Shown here piece by piece: positions 34,205 to 43,835 of a stretch of 64,000 nt of DNA. Location: contig NZ_CP060298.1 of the NCBI RefSeq assembly GCF_014303395.1, forward strand, positions 2,604,001 through 2,668,000, read 5' to 3'. The translations under genes and the position numbers were made by a program. Numbering within the stretch: position 1 is the stretch's first letter; every line of letters begins with the position of its first letter. The notes under the pieces were generated by a model. It was not told the origin of the DNA. It did not search any database and saw only the letters and a program-made list of their open reading frames with translations. This stretch comes from Nakamurella sp. PAMC28650. Lineage in GTDB: Bacteria > Actinomycetota > Actinomycetes > Mycobacteriales > Nakamurellaceae.

Positions 34205-35809
34205 CTACTTCGTGACCGACAGCAGGCTGAAGTCGAGTTCGTTGGCGCCGATGTTGTGGGCCTCGGCCACCCCGGCCAGCCATTTCTGCGCGACGACCCA
34301 GTCCTTGTTGTACGACAGGTTCAGGTAGCAACCGGTGGCCGAGTACTGCTCGCCCGCCTTGACGAAAAGCGCGGTGTCGCCGGACTTCACGGCCGCGTTC
34401 AGGTCGGCGTCGACGGCCGGGGCGTCACACAGGAAGTAGTTGATCCCGCCGGTCTTGTCCCAGAACACGTGACCCCACATGTAGGGGTTGCCGCCGTCCG
34501 GACCGTTGTTGCCGTCGATGAACGCGTCGGGTCCCTTGGTCGGATCATTGGCCCAGCCGAACACCTGGGAGGTCGGGAAGCCCTGCGCGGTGGCCTTGAC
34601 GCCGGCGGCCTGCGCCTGTGCGGCGACGATCGCCGCCATCTGCTGCGCGTTGGTGTTGTCCGAGGCGTACCCGATCACCATCGGCGTCCCGGACGGGAGG
34701 GTCTTGGCGTAGGCGGTGAACACCGACGGGTCGTACTTGATGTTCTGCTTGTCGGCGCCGCCGGGGATCATGCCCTTGGCGTAGAGGGTGGTGGCGACCT
34801 CCGAACGGGCCCCCAGCACCTGCGTCACCAGCTTCTGCTGATCGATGAACTGCATGAAGGCGGTCCTGGCCGGCTTGCCGGTGAAGAACGACTTGCTCGG
34901 GTTCAGCGTGAACAACGCCGACTGAAGGGTCGGGAGCAGGTAGCTGGCGTAGGACGAGCTGGTGTTGTACTTCGGCAGGCTGGAGGACGGCAATGCGGCG
35001 ACGATGGCGGACACGTCGCCCTTGTCGAAGGCCAGCTGGATCGAGGACGCGTCGTTGTAGACCGGCAGGTTGATCGTCTTGAAGGGCGACTTGGTGCCCC
35101 AGTAGCCGGCGTACTGCGTCATGCCGTACTTGGTGCCGGTCTGCGCCGCGGTCAGTTCGTAGGGACCGGTGCCGAGATCGTGCGTCATCAGGTAGGTCTG
35201 GGCCTGGTCGGTGCCCGCGTTCTTGGTCAACCCGGTCGGGGACTCCATCTTCGGCCCGAACGGCGAGGCCAGGTAGTCCAGGAACGCGGCGTTGCCCTCC
35301 TTGAGGGTCACGACGGCGGTCAGCGCATCCGGGGTGGCCACCGACTTCACGCCCTGCACCATGTACGCCGCACCGCCTTTCACAGCGATCCGACGGTCGA
35401 AGGCCACCTTGACGGCGGCGGAGGTCAACGGGGTGCCGTCGTGGAAGGTGACCCCGCTGCGCAGCTTGAAGGTATAGACGGTGTTGTCCTTGCTGACCGT
35501 CCAGGAGGTCGCGAGACGTGGTGCGATCTTCACCGTGTCGAGATTGTTCTGGTACTGCACGAGCCCCTCGTAGGCGTTCAGGACGATCGCCAGACCGTTG
35601 TTGGCGTAGTAGATGTCGGGGTCCGGCGGTTGGCCGATGTCGCCGAGCAGGCCGATCGTCAGCGACCCGTCGGTGGGGGCCGCGATGGCCGCTGACGAGG
35701 TGGACGTCGAGGACTTGGACGAACACCCGGCCAGCACGAGCAACGGGACGGCCGCGAGGACGGCCGCCCTTCGGAATCTGCGGGTACTGGATGATCTGGT
35801 GTTGCTCAT
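34205..35809 (-). CDS. Oligopeptide-type ABC substrate-binding lipoprotein
   Basis: 534 residues from ATG 35809, with AGGAG 7 bases upstream. Lipobox LLVLAGC with Cys29. The SBP_bac_5 fold is clear from NAFEGLVQYQN-like wording (here LNAYEGLVQYQNNLDT), YTFKLRSGVTFHDGTPLTSAAVK and PTDFLYGNPDGG-like C-terminal parts. These proteins bind peptides, nickel or, in related clusters, glycosides and opines. Sits before the permeases DppB and DppC in operon order. Confidence 0.9.
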   Translation of the reverse strand: MSNTRSSSTRRFRRAAVLAAVPLLVLAGCSSKSSTSTSSAAIAAPTDGSLTIGLLGDIGQPPDPDIYYANNGLAIVLNAYEGLVQYQNNLDTVKIAPRLATSWTVSKDNTVYTFKLRSGVTFHDGTPLTSAAVKVAFDRRIAVKGGAAYMVQGVKSVATPDALTAVVTLKEGNAAFLDYLASPFGPKMESPTGLTKNAGTDQAQTYLMTHDLGTGPYELTAAQTGTKYGMTQYAGYWGTKSPFKTINLPVYNDASSIQLAFDKGDVSAIVAALPSSSLPKYNTSSSYASYLLPTLQSALFTLNPSKSFFTGKPARTAFMQFIDQQKLVTQVLGARSEVATTLYAKGMIPGGADKQNIKYDPSVFTAYAKTLPSGTPMVIGYASDNTNAQQMAAIVAAQAQAAGVKATAQGFPTSQVFGWANDPTKGPDAFIDGNNGPDGGNPYMWGHVFWDKTGGINYFLCDAPAVDADLNAAVKSGDTALFVKAGEQYSATGCYLNLSYNKDWVVAQKWLAGVAEAHNIGANELDFSLLSVTK

Positions 35810-35858
35810 CTGCGGGCTCCTGGGGGTGAGGGTGGAACTGTCGGAGGCGGAACGGATT

Positions 35859-36848
35859 TCAGGCATTGAGCCGCGGGTCGGCCAGTGCCTGCAGGATGTC
35901 GACGACGGCGTTGACGAGGATGTAGAACGCGCCGAGCACCAGGGTGACGGCGGCGATCGCCGGGAAGTCCGACACGGGGATGCTGGCGGCGAGGTAGTTG
36001 CCGATCCCGGGCCAGCTGAAGATCTGCTCCACCACGACGGTTCCGGCGAACATGAAGCCGAGTTGCAGACCGCCCATCGAGAGACCCGGACCGATCGCGT
36101 TGCGGGCGACATGCTTGCGCAGCACCGAGATCTCGCGGAGTCCCTTGGCACGTGCGGTCCGCACGTGATCGGCGGTCAGGGTGGCCTGCAGGCTGGACCG
36201 CAGGACCCGACCGATGGCCACCGACGGGGCGATGGCCAGCACCAGCGCCGGCATGACCAGGTGCGAGAACGCAGAGCCGAACTGGGCGAAGTCGCCGTGC
36301 AGCAGGCTGTCCAGCAACAGGATCCCGGTCGGCGAGCTGGAGTCGGCGCCCTGGCCGGAGGCGGGCAACCAGCCGAGCTGGGAGTAGAACAGCACGATGC
36401 CGCCCAGGGCCAGCAGGAATGGCGGCGCAGTCGCGGCCAGCAGCATCACCCCGCGGAACATTCCGGTGCCCGGCCAGCGCAGTCCGCCCGAGAGGGCGAA
36501 GACGACGGCCAGCAGGACGGCGATGACGAAGGCGACGGCGACGAGTTCGGCAGTGGCAGGCAGGAAGTCGGCCAGGTCGGAGGTGACCGGACGGTGCGTG
36601 CGGTAGGAGACGCCGAGGTCGCCGCGGGCCAGGTTCAGCAGGAACGCGAGGTACCGGACCGGCAGCGCCGAGTCCAGCCCGAGTTCGTGCCGCTTCGCGG
36701 CGATGTCCGCGGGCTAGGCGTTGGCGCCCAGGTAGGCCTTGACCGGGTCGCCGGGGGTGATGGTCTCGAGGATGAAGATGATCAGGGTCAGCAGCAGGAG
36801 CAGGACGACCGCGGAACCCAGGCGGCGCAACAGGAACTTCTTCAGCAT
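35859..36848 (-). pseudogene. DppB-type permease interrupted by an amber codon
   Basis: ATG 36848 starts MLKKFLLRRLGSAVVLLLLL..., the usual DppB opening, reaching AYLGANA at codon 44; codon 45 is TAG (36714-36716 on the plus strand reads CTA). Without a frame change the protein then continues PADIAAKRHELGLDSALPVR, the next DppB segment, then five more helices and the EAA-type loop (VRTARAKGLREISVLRKHVARNA) to TGA at 35859. A single TCG to TAG change explains it. Remaining start choices after the stop give a protein without helix 1. If the stop is real the importer is probably inactive. Confidence 0.85.
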
Positions 36849-36854
36849 GGCCCG

Positions 36855-37718
36855 CTACCGCCGTCCGGCGAGCAGCGTGCGGATGGCGTCGCCGCCGAGG
36901 TTGGCGATCAGCGAGAGCAGCAGCACCGCGAGGCCCGGGATCACCGGCACCCACCACTGGCTCAGCAGCTGGTCCAGGGCCCTGGCGGTGTCGGCGCCCA
37001 GTTCCGGAGCCGGCTCGGCCTGCCCGAGCCCGATGAACGACAGACCGGCCAGCAGCAGCACCACGTTCCCGACGTCCAGGCTGGCGGCCACGATCGCCGT
37101 CGGTACCACGCCGGGCAGGATGTGCCGGAAGACGAGCCGGAAGCGCCCGACACCGGCCAGGCGTGCGGCCTCGACGTGCGGCCTGGCGGCCAGCGACCGC
37201 ACCTCGCCTCGGATGATCCTGGCGTAGTAGGGCCACCAGACGACGGCGATGCCGATCAGCGTGTTGGTCAGGTTTGCTCCCAGCGCCGCGGCGATCGCGA
37301 TGGCCACCAGCGTCCCGGGCAGGGCGAGAAACAGGTCGGTGAAACGCATCAGCAGCGAATCGACGATCCCGCCGGACACCCCGGCCAGCACGCCGATCAC
37401 GCCGCCGATGATGAGGCCCGACAACACCACCGCGAGGGCGGCGAACCAGCTGGTCTGGATGCCCCAGAGGGTCCGGCTGAGCAGATCGCGTCCGATCGCG
37501 TCGGTACCGAGCAGATGGCCGGCCGAACCCGGCGGCAGGTTGAGATCCCCGATCGGCTGGATCGGGTCGTAGGGCGACAGCAGCCGGGCGAAGATCGCGA
37601 CGAGGGTGACCAGGCCCAGCAGTGCGACCAGAGCGACATTGACGCCGGTGCCGGCCCTGGCGCCGAAGTTGCTGCCGCGCAGACCGAACCGTCTGGTGAT
37701 CTCCGTGGTGGTCGTCAT
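36855..37718 (-). CDS. DppC-type ABC permease
   Basis: 287 residues. N-terminal cytoplasmic tail, first helix, the DppC signature ARLLSPYDPIQPIGDLNLPP with HLLGTDAIGRDLLSR, and the EAA loop (VEAARLAGVGRFRLVFRHILPGVVP). ATG 37718 overlaps the 3' end of the ATPase gene by 4 bases. It partners the broken DppB. Confidence 0.92.
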   Translation of the reverse strand: MTTTTEITRRFGLRGSNFGARAGTGVNVALVALLGLVTLVAIFARLLSPYDPIQPIGDLNLPPGSAGHLLGTDAIGRDLLSRTLWGIQTSWFAALAVVLSGLIIGGVIGVLAGVSGGIVDSLLMRFTDLFLALPGTLVAIAIAAALGANLTNTLIGIAVVWWPYYARIIRGEVRSLAARPHVEAARLAGVGRFRLVFRHILPGVVPTAIVAASLDVGNVVLLLAGLSFIGLGQAEPAPELGADTARALDQLLSQWWVPVIPGLAVLLLSLIANLGGDAIRTLLAGRR

Positions 37719-39499
37719 CTGGGCGCCCCGATCTCCGGAACCGCGGCGAGCAACGACCGGGTGTAGGGATGGCTCGGAGACCCGATCACGTCGGCAGCGG
37801 TGCCGGATTCGACCACCACGCCCTGGGTCATCACCACGATGCGCTCGCCCATCAGCCGGGCCACCGCCAGGTCGTGGGTCACGAACAGCACCGTCACGCT
37901 CAGCCGGGCACGCAGTTCCCGGATCAGGTTCAGGACGGTCGCGGCCAGCGAGGCGTCCAGTGCACTGGTCGGTTCGTCGCACAGCAGGACGGCCGGCGGG
38001 ATGATGGTGGCGCGGACCAGTGCGACCCGTTGGCGTTGCCCGCCGGACAGTTCCGGTGGACGCACGCGGGCCACCTCGGCGGGCAGCCCGATTCGTTCCA
38101 GAGCCTCGGCGACCCGCGCATCCGCGGCCGTCCGGCCGAGTCTGAGCGGGCGCAGTCGTTCTCGGAGCAGTTCTCCGACGGTGAGCCACGGGGTGAGCGA
38201 GGAACCCGCGTCCTGGTAGACCATCTGGGCGCCGCCCGGCCCGATCGTCACGGTGCCGCCGGTCGGGAGCAGAATGCCGGCGATGACACGCAGCAGGGTG
38301 GACTTGCCGGATCCGCTCTCCCCGACGATGGAGACGGCTTCCCCCGCTGCCACGGTCAGGTCCACACCGTCCAGCGCGACCATCGGCTGCGCCCTCCTGG
38401 CCCCCGACTTGGGCCGGAAAACCACCCGGAGGCCCGAGATCTGGACGGCCGGTGCGGCTTTCGCGATGACGACACCCTCGGCGTGCGGAACCGGTGGTTC
38501 GTGCCCGGTGGCCAGTTGCCGGACCTCGTCCTCGGCGCGCCAGCAGGCCCGCAGGTGTCCGCCTGCACCCGGTACTCCCAGTACCGTCGTCAGCGGCGGC
38601 GCCTCGGTGGCGCAACGCTCCAGTGCCACCGGGCAACGCGAGTGGTAGGCGCAGCCGTCCGGACGGACCGCCGCACCGGCCGGCTCCGGCCGCATCGTGG
38701 CCAGTACCTCGTCCCTCGGAGTGTCCAGCGAGAGCCGCGACCGGAGCAGTCCGACCGTATAGGGATGCGCCGGCCTCGTGAGGACCGTTCGGGTCGGGCC
38801 GATCTCGGCCAGCCGCCCGGCGTAGAGCACCGCGATCCGGTCGGCGATCTGGGCGGCCACGGCGAGGTCGTGGGTGATGAACAGGACGCTGCACCCCAGT
38901 TCGTCCCTGAGCCCCCGCAGCATGTCCAGGAGCTGCGCCTGGACGGTGACGTCGAGCGCGGTGGTCGGCTCGTCCGCGATGATCAGAGATGGTCGACCGG
39001 ACACCGCGATGGCGGCCATCACCCGCTGCCGCAGGCCGCCGGAGAGCTCGTGCGGGAACACCCGGATCCGCTGTTCGGGGTGGCTGACCCCGACCTCGGC
39101 GAGCAGCCGGACGGCTTCGGCTTCATCACCGTGCATCTCGATGATCTGCCGGCCCACCCGCATCGTCGGGTTCAGCGACGTCATCGGGTCCTGGAAGATC
39201 ACCCCGAGGTGCTGCCGGCGAACGGCCCGGATCGCAGACGCGCTGCCGTGCACCATGTCCGTGCCGGCGATGCGGATGGCGCCCCGGACCTGAGGCTGCG
39301 ACCGCGGCGGCAGCAGACCCATCATCGCCAGGCCCAGCACACTCTTGCCGGAGCCGGATTCGCCGACCAGTCCAAGGATCTCACCTCGACCGATCTGCAG
39401 ATCCAGATTTCGCAGCACCTGCGACGCCTGCCCGCGGCGGGTCAGCGTGATGGTCAGATTCTCGATGACGGCGACCGGAGTCGCCGCTGTGCCCGTCAC
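37715..39499 (-). CDS. Fused DppD-DppF ABC ATPase
   Basis: 594 residues with two complete nucleotide-binding domains in one chain: Walker A GESGSGKSVLGL then GESGSGKSTLLR; signatures LSGGLRQRV and LSGGQRQRV; Walker B LIIADEPTTALD and LLCDEPTSALD. Between them is the Cys-rich oligopeptide ABC tail (CAYHSRCPVALERC), so domain 1 is DppD-like and domain 2 DppF-like. GTG 39499 overlaps the next upstream gene's stop. Fusions like this are common in actinobacteria. Confidence 0.92.
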   Translation of the reverse strand: MTGTAATPVAVIENLTITLTRRGQASQVLRNLDLQIGRGEILGLVGESGSGKSVLGLAMMGLLPPRSQPQVRGAIRIAGTDMVHGSASAIRAVRRQHLGVIFQDPMTSLNPTMRVGRQIIEMHGDEAEAVRLLAEVGVSHPEQRIRVFPHELSGGLRQRVMAAIAVSGRPSLIIADEPTTALDVTVQAQLLDMLRGLRDELGCSVLFITHDLAVAAQIADRIAVLYAGRLAEIGPTRTVLTRPAHPYTVGLLRSRLSLDTPRDEVLATMRPEPAGAAVRPDGCAYHSRCPVALERCATEAPPLTTVLGVPGAGGHLRACWRAEDEVRQLATGHEPPVPHAEGVVIAKAAPAVQISGLRVVFRPKSGARRAQPMVALDGVDLTVAAGEAVSIVGESGSGKSTLLRVIAGILLPTGGTVTIGPGGAQMVYQDAGSSLTPWLTVGELLRERLRPLRLGRTAADARVAEALERIGLPAEVARVRPPELSGGQRQRVALVRATIIPPAVLLCDEPTSALDASLAATVLNLIRELRARLSVTVLFVTHDLAVARLMGERIVVMTQGVVVESGTAADVIGSPSHPYTRSLLAAVPEIGAPR

Positions 39500-40380
39500 C
39501 GGGTCGCCCCGAGCGCGGCGTAGATGTGCCGGGGCTGGGTGAGCCAGACGTCGCTGCTGCGGCTGGTGATGTATTCCAGGGCCCTGGTCAGCTGACGCAG
39601 GCGGAACGGCGCACCGGAGATGAACGAGTGCACCACGATGCTCATCACCAGGGGCTGCTCCTGCGCGGCGAGCAGCAACTCGGAGAACTCGTCGATGATC
39701 ATGTCGGCGAACTCGGAGGCGGACACGCCGCGTCCGACGATGGAGGAGCTGTCGTTGAGTTCCAGTGCGTAGGGCATCGCCAACAGTTCACCGCGCCGGG
39801 TGTTCAGCCGTACCGGCCGGTCGTCGAGACGAAGATCCAGTACATATCGATAGCCGTTGTTCACCAGCAGTTCCGGTGTGTCGGCGGTCTGGGTCAGCCA
39901 CGGGCTCGACCAGCCAAGGGGCGGCGTTCCCTCCTCCCGTTCGATTCGCTCGGCGACGGCCCTCAGGTACCGGCTCTCGTGCTCCGCGTCGAGTCCGGCC
40001 AGCGAATCGGAATTGGAGATGCCGTGTCCGATGATCTCGGCGCCCGCCTTCCGGGCCACGGACAGGAGTTCGGGAGCCGAGTCGTACAACGCGGTGTTCA
40101 ACAGGATGGCCGGCGAGATGCCCAGGCTCTGCAGCCGATCGATCAGCCGATAGGCGCCGACCCGGTTGCCGTAGTCGCGCCAGCTGGCGTTGACCAGGTC
40201 CGGTGGCGGCACCCCCGGCAGCAGGTCCTCGGTCTCGCCCTGGCCGAAGCGGTAGTCCTCCAGCCCGAGCGCCACGTAGACCGCCAGACGCTTGCCTCCG
40301 GGCCAGCACGGGCCACCGGTCGGCAGCGGCGTGAAATCCCACCGGCCGTGACCGATCACCGGGGTCTGCAGGTCGGTCAT
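39496..40380 (-). CDS. Polysaccharide deacetylase-family (PuuE allantoinase-like) protein
   Basis: 294 residues from ATG 40380, which overlaps the preceding stop (ATGA). The NodB fold is inferred from SWRDYGNRVGAYRLIDRL, AEIIGHGISNSDSL, SSPWLTQTADTPELL and VHSFISGAPFRLRQL; WRDYGNRVG and GHGISNSD are hallmarks of the PuuE (Ni/metal-free allantoinase or cytosolic deacetylase) subgroup rather than cell-wall deacetylases. No signal peptide: cytoplasmic. In this operon a C-N hydrolysing role fits. Confidence 0.82.
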   Translation of the reverse strand: MTDLQTPVIGHGRWDFTPLPTGGPCWPGGKRLAVYVALGLEDYRFGQGETEDLLPGVPPPDLVNASWRDYGNRVGAYRLIDRLQSLGISPAILLNTALYDSAPELLSVARKAGAEIIGHGISNSDSLAGLDAEHESRYLRAVAERIEREEGTPPLGWSSPWLTQTADTPELLVNNGYRYVLDLRLDDRPVRLNTRRGELLAMPYALELNDSSSIVGRGVSASEFADMIIDEFSELLLAAQEQPLVMSIVVHSFISGAPFRLRQLTRALEYITSRSSDVWLTQPRHIYAALGATR

Positions 40381-41912
40381 GCCCGCACCCACCGTTGGAG
40401 CCCGACGTCGGTGTGGGCGGCGCGCTGCACCATCGCCCGGTAGTCGGCTGCGACGTGGTCACTCTCGCGGCGGGCCGCTTCGATCTGCGGACGGCGACGG
40501 TCGAAGACCTCCCTGGCCTCGGCCAGGAGTGCGTCCTCGTCGACGGTGAGCAGATGACCGTTCTCGAAGAGGATCTCGCCGGCCACCATCGTCAGCCGCA
40601 CGCTGCTGCCGTTCTGGCAGTAGACGAGTTGGCCGGCCAGGTCGTTGAAGGGGGTGAACGGAAGGGTGTGCAGGTCGAGCATCGTCAGGTCGGCGAGGTA
40701 GCCCTCGCGCACCTTTCCGAGTTCGTCGCCCCGCAGCATGGCGGCCGCTCCACCGGACCACAGGCAGTCCAGCACTTCCGTTGCGGACGGCCAGGTCTGG
40801 CTCGGTGAACCGGAGATGTTGTGGATCAGGCCGGCCACCTTGATGACGCCCCACATGTTGACGGAGTCGTCGCAGATGGCCTCGTCGGTACCCAGGCAGG
40901 TGGTGATGCCACGGTCCCGGACCCGGCGGAACGGCATGACGCCGCTGCCCAGACGGAGGTTGCTGACCGGGTTGTGGGCGATGACAGCGCCGGCGATCAG
41001 GTCGAGGTCGGCGTCATCGGTCCAGACCGCGTGGATCACGTTCATCCGGTCCGAGAGCAGGCCGAGATCGGCGGTGTAGCGGACCAGCGAGCGCCCGCGG
41101 AACCGGGGCTGTTCGGCCGCCAGCACACGCTGCACCTTGGTTTCCAGCATGTGGGCGAAGAGCGGGATGTGGTGAGTTCTGGAGAGATCGTCCAGTTCCT
41201 CGAAGTACTCCTCGCTGACGCGCTGCGGGGCCGAGATCGACACGGCAGCGGTGATTCTGCCGTGGTGGGACCCGTGCCAGGTGGAGATGAGATGACGGTA
41301 GGCCGCCAGCAGGCCGACCCGGTCCATCGGCGCCGGCGCGCGGAGTGCAGCCTGCAGCGCGGGCGACGCATCGACACCGATGAACGGCAACTTGTCGGTC
41401 TCGGGCAGTTCCGGCTGGTCCAGTGCGACCGACGCCCGCAGGCCCGAGTCGGCGTAGGCGGACATCACCGCATCGATGATCTCGGGGGTCGGGTAGGGCA
41501 TCAGGAAGGCATCGTCCTGGACCGAAGTGGTGCCACTGCGGAGCATTTCGATCGCCGCGAGCATCGTGCGCAGGTACGCCTCGCGCGGGGTCGGGGTGAG
41601 CGCCGGGTCGGCCGGGGATTCGTAGAGCATGAACTCTTCGAGCGGGAGGCTCGGCAGCGAACCCTTGAGATGGTTGGCGGGGGAGTGGAAGTGCCCGTTG
41701 ACCAGGCCGGGGAGCAGCACGTGGTGGCCACCGCCGGCCACGATGCGGTGCGCCCCGCCGGGGTTCTCGCCGACCTGGGCCCGGTACCGCTGGGCGGCCT
41801 GGGAGCCGACTGAGGTGATCCTGGTGCCGGTGACCAGCACATCGGTCGGAGCGCTGATGCTGTCCGGGGCGGTCGGAGCGTACAGGCGGACGCCGGTGAA
41901 AAGGATGCTCAT
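40377..41912 (-). CDS. Amidohydrolase (cytosine/TRZ-ATZ-type aminohydrolase)
   Basis: 511 residues from ATG 41912. Metal ligands follow the subtype-III pattern: LVNGHFHS, LFAHMLETK, VIHAVW and LGTDEAICDD. The closest look is the TrzN/AtzB/guanine and SAH-deaminase group, which hydrolyse C-N bonds of cyclic amidines and nucleobases. Overlaps genes on both sides by 4 bases, so clearly part of the operon. Exact substrate unknown. Confidence 0.85.
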   Translation of the reverse strand: MSILFTGVRLYAPTAPDSISAPTDVLVTGTRITSVGSQAAQRYRAQVGENPGGAHRIVAGGGHHVLLPGLVNGHFHSPANHLKGSLPSLPLEEFMLYESPADPALTPTPREAYLRTMLAAIEMLRSGTTSVQDDAFLMPYPTPEIIDAVMSAYADSGLRASVALDQPELPETDKLPFIGVDASPALQAALRAPAPMDRVGLLAAYRHLISTWHGSHHGRITAAVSISAPQRVSEEYFEELDDLSRTHHIPLFAHMLETKVQRVLAAEQPRFRGRSLVRYTADLGLLSDRMNVIHAVWTDDADLDLIAGAVIAHNPVSNLRLGSGVMPFRRVRDRGITTCLGTDEAICDDSVNMWGVIKVAGLIHNISGSPSQTWPSATEVLDCLWSGGAAAMLRGDELGKVREGYLADLTMLDLHTLPFTPFNDLAGQLVYCQNGSSVRLTMVAGEILFENGHLLTVDEDALLAEAREVFDRRRPQIEAARRESDHVAADYRAMVQRAAHTDVGLQRWVRA

Positions 41913-42634
41913 CGGGGAAACCTCGTGGTGGAGGGGACCGGCGCGAAGGTGTTGGCCCGGGAGGTCGAGAGGCCCTGCGCCAACAGGGCTTCGACCTGGC
42001 CGACGGCGGCCGCCACGCCCTCGATCACCGGCACCCCGAGTGCCTCGCGGAGCGGGACCAGAAGATCGGCCAGGCCCGCGCAGCCCAGGATGATGGCCTC
42101 GGAGTGGTCGTCGTCGACGGCCGCGCTGGCCTGCATCAGGAACTGTTCGAGCAGGTGCAGTGAACCGTCCGCGACGGCCGCCACGTCCTCGTCGACGGCC
42201 CGCACCGTGCACCGGTGTTCCAGGCCGAGGTCGCGGACCACCCGCTGCGACATCGCCAATGTGCGGCGCGGCATGGTGATGATGCAGAAGTGTTCGGCCA
42301 CCAGCGCCGCTGTCATCAGCGCCGCCTGCGTCATCCCGACCACGGGTCCGCGGGCGGATTCTTTCGCGGCGGCCAGCCCGGTGTCGCCGAAGCACGCGAT
42401 GACATATCCGTCCGGAGTGACAGGACCGTTCTCCGCGTGGATGATTTCGCGGAGCACGGCTGACGCGCCGGCCACCTCGTCCGCGTTGGTTTCCACGGTG
42501 GCCGGTCCGACGAGCGGGGTGATGCCGATCAGCTCGGTGAGCGGACCGGCGACAGCAGTGGCCGCCTCGACCACGGTGCGGGTCATCGACACCGTCGTGT
42601 TCGGATTGATCACCGCGATCAGCCGCCCGCTCAA
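41909..42634 (-). CDS. Asp/Glu/hydantoin racemase family protein
   Basis: 241 residues from TTG 42634, which overlaps the kinase stop (TTGA); no better start exists in frame. VINPNTTVSMT, YVIACFGDTGL with the first catalytic Cys, and EAIILGCAGLADL with the second are the HyuE/allantoin-racemase motifs. It may racemise 5-substituted hydantoins or allantoin. Adjacent amidohydrolases fit such a chemistry. Confidence 0.86.
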   Translation of the reverse strand: MSGRLIAVINPNTTVSMTRTVVEAATAVAGPLTELIGITPLVGPATVETNADEVAGASAVLREIIHAENGPVTPDGYVIACFGDTGLAAAKESARGPVVGMTQAALMTAALVAEHFCIITMPRRTLAMSQRVVRDLGLEHRCTVRAVDEDVAAVADGSLHLLEQFLMQASAAVDDDHSEAIILGCAGLADLLVPLREALGVPVIEGVAAAVGQVEALLAQGLSTSRANTFAPVPSTTRFPR

Positions 42635-43575
42635 CGGTGCACCCCCCGCCGTGAGGTACCGGCAGCTGTCGTAGCAGCTGTCCCGGCAGCCGACGCGGCA
42701 GCCGACGCGGTGGTCGTCGCGGCGGCCAGCAGGCCGTCGATGCCGTACGCGCCGATCGCGATCCTCGCCGCGCTCGATGCCGCTTCGACCGCGGCGACCG
42801 GATTCCCGGTCCTGACGTGCACCGCGGCGAAGGCGCCGCAGAATGCGTCGCCAGCCCCGGTGCTGTCCAGGGGATCGACCGTGTCGACACCGATCTCGAT
42901 CGCCGGACCGTCACCCGTCAGGAGCAGGACCCCGCGCTCGGCCCGGGTGATGACCACCGTCTGCGGCCCGAGCTCTCTCAGTACCGCGGCTGCGTCGGCG
43001 ATGTCGCTGCAGCCCGTCAGAGCCAGGGCCTCGATCTCGCTGGGCAGGAACACGTCGCAGCACGAGATCATCCGGTGCAGTGCGGGGCGGTTGCCGTCGA
43101 GGTAGTCCTCCTGGACGTCGAGGTAGACGGTGGCCGTGGACCGGGCCCGCAGCCACGGGGTGAGAGCGAGCTGGGACGGCAGGCTCATGGCGAGCAACAC
43201 GATGCCGTCGGCGGTCAGCACCTGCTCGGGCACATCCTCGGGATAGACCGACATGCCGTCGAAATCGGCTTCGCTGCACTGCAGATGCCAGGTCCGACTG
43301 CCGTCGGCGGCATAGTCGATGACGTTGCGCACGGTCGGCAGGTCACGGGTGGGAAGGTCGTCGGTGTTCACCCCGGCGGCGGACAACTGTGCCAGCAGGC
43401 CGCTGGGCAGGTCGGCCCCGACCGGCGCGAACATCCGCACGTCGTCGAGGAACAGTCGCGCCGCGAGAGCTGCGTAGGCCGCGTCACCACCCATGGCAGG
43501 CCCGTTGTTGATGCCGCCGTGGATGGCCTCGTCGATGGTGAGATTACCGATGCAGACCAGGCTCTGCTCAGCCAT
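42631..43575 (-). CDS. PfkB-family carbohydrate kinase
   Basis: 314 residues. N-terminal VCIGNLTIDEAIHGG and GGDAAYAALAARLFL, and the C-terminal DPLDSTGAGDAFCGA with catalytic Asp identify a ribokinase-family enzyme. The C-terminal 30 residues are an unusual Ala/Thr run (TTTASAAASAAGTAATTAAG). It overlaps the SIS stub by 8 bases. A PfkB kinase next to a SIS deglycase is the core of Amadori-compound operons such as frl and fra, which is a possible clue. Confidence 0.9.
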   Translation of the reverse strand: MAEQSLVCIGNLTIDEAIHGGINNGPAMGGDAAYAALAARLFLDDVRMFAPVGADLPSGLLAQLSAAGVNTDDLPTRDLPTVRNVIDYAADGSRTWHLQCSEADFDGMSVYPEDVPEQVLTADGIVLLAMSLPSQLALTPWLRARSTATVYLDVQEDYLDGNRPALHRMISCCDVFLPSEIEALALTGCSDIADAAAVLRELGPQTVVITRAERGVLLLTGDGPAIEIGVDTVDPLDSTGAGDAFCGAFAAVHVRTGNPVAAVEAASSAARIAIGAYGIDGLLAAATTTASAAASAAGTAATTAAGTSRRGVHR

Positions 43576-43834
43576 GACGGCCGGCCTCTGCGTCGGCGAA
43601 CTTGGCCATCCCGAGGTGGTAGCCGATCATCTGGGCCGGGAGCAGGTAGAGCAATGGCGCGAAGGCCTCGTCGACGGCCGGTAGGTGGAGCGTACGTTCG
43701 GCGTGCTCGTCCAACCGGTGCTCCGCGACGGTGGTGCATACGTAGAGCCGGCCACCGAAACGCCGGGCGTCGCGTCCGGTGTCCATCGCGCGGGGCACGG
43801 TGGGACCGGTCGGGGCGAGTAGGAACAGAGGTAC
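43568..43834 (-). pseudogene. C-terminal stub of a SIS-domain sugar isomerase/deglycase
   Basis: Reading into the IS end, the frame is VPLFLLAPTGPTVPRAMDTG, then FGGRLYVCTT and PLLYLLPAQMIGYHLGMAKFADAEAGRHG, the typical last 90 residues of GlmS/AgaS/FrlB-type SIS proteins. The N-terminal two thirds are missing at the IS boundary and I do not find them in the sequence right of the element. So it is a remnant, cut by the IS1595-type insertion. It overlaps the kinase start by 8 bases, showing it once led this part of the operon. Confidence 0.7.
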
Positions 43835-43835
43835 T

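Noticed and set aside
35613..37766. 717-residue plus-strand frame over the dpp permeases
   Set aside because: Composition (Gln, Asp, Gly, Arg) and position match an antisense shadow of high-GC genes; the minus-strand genes have clear family motifs.
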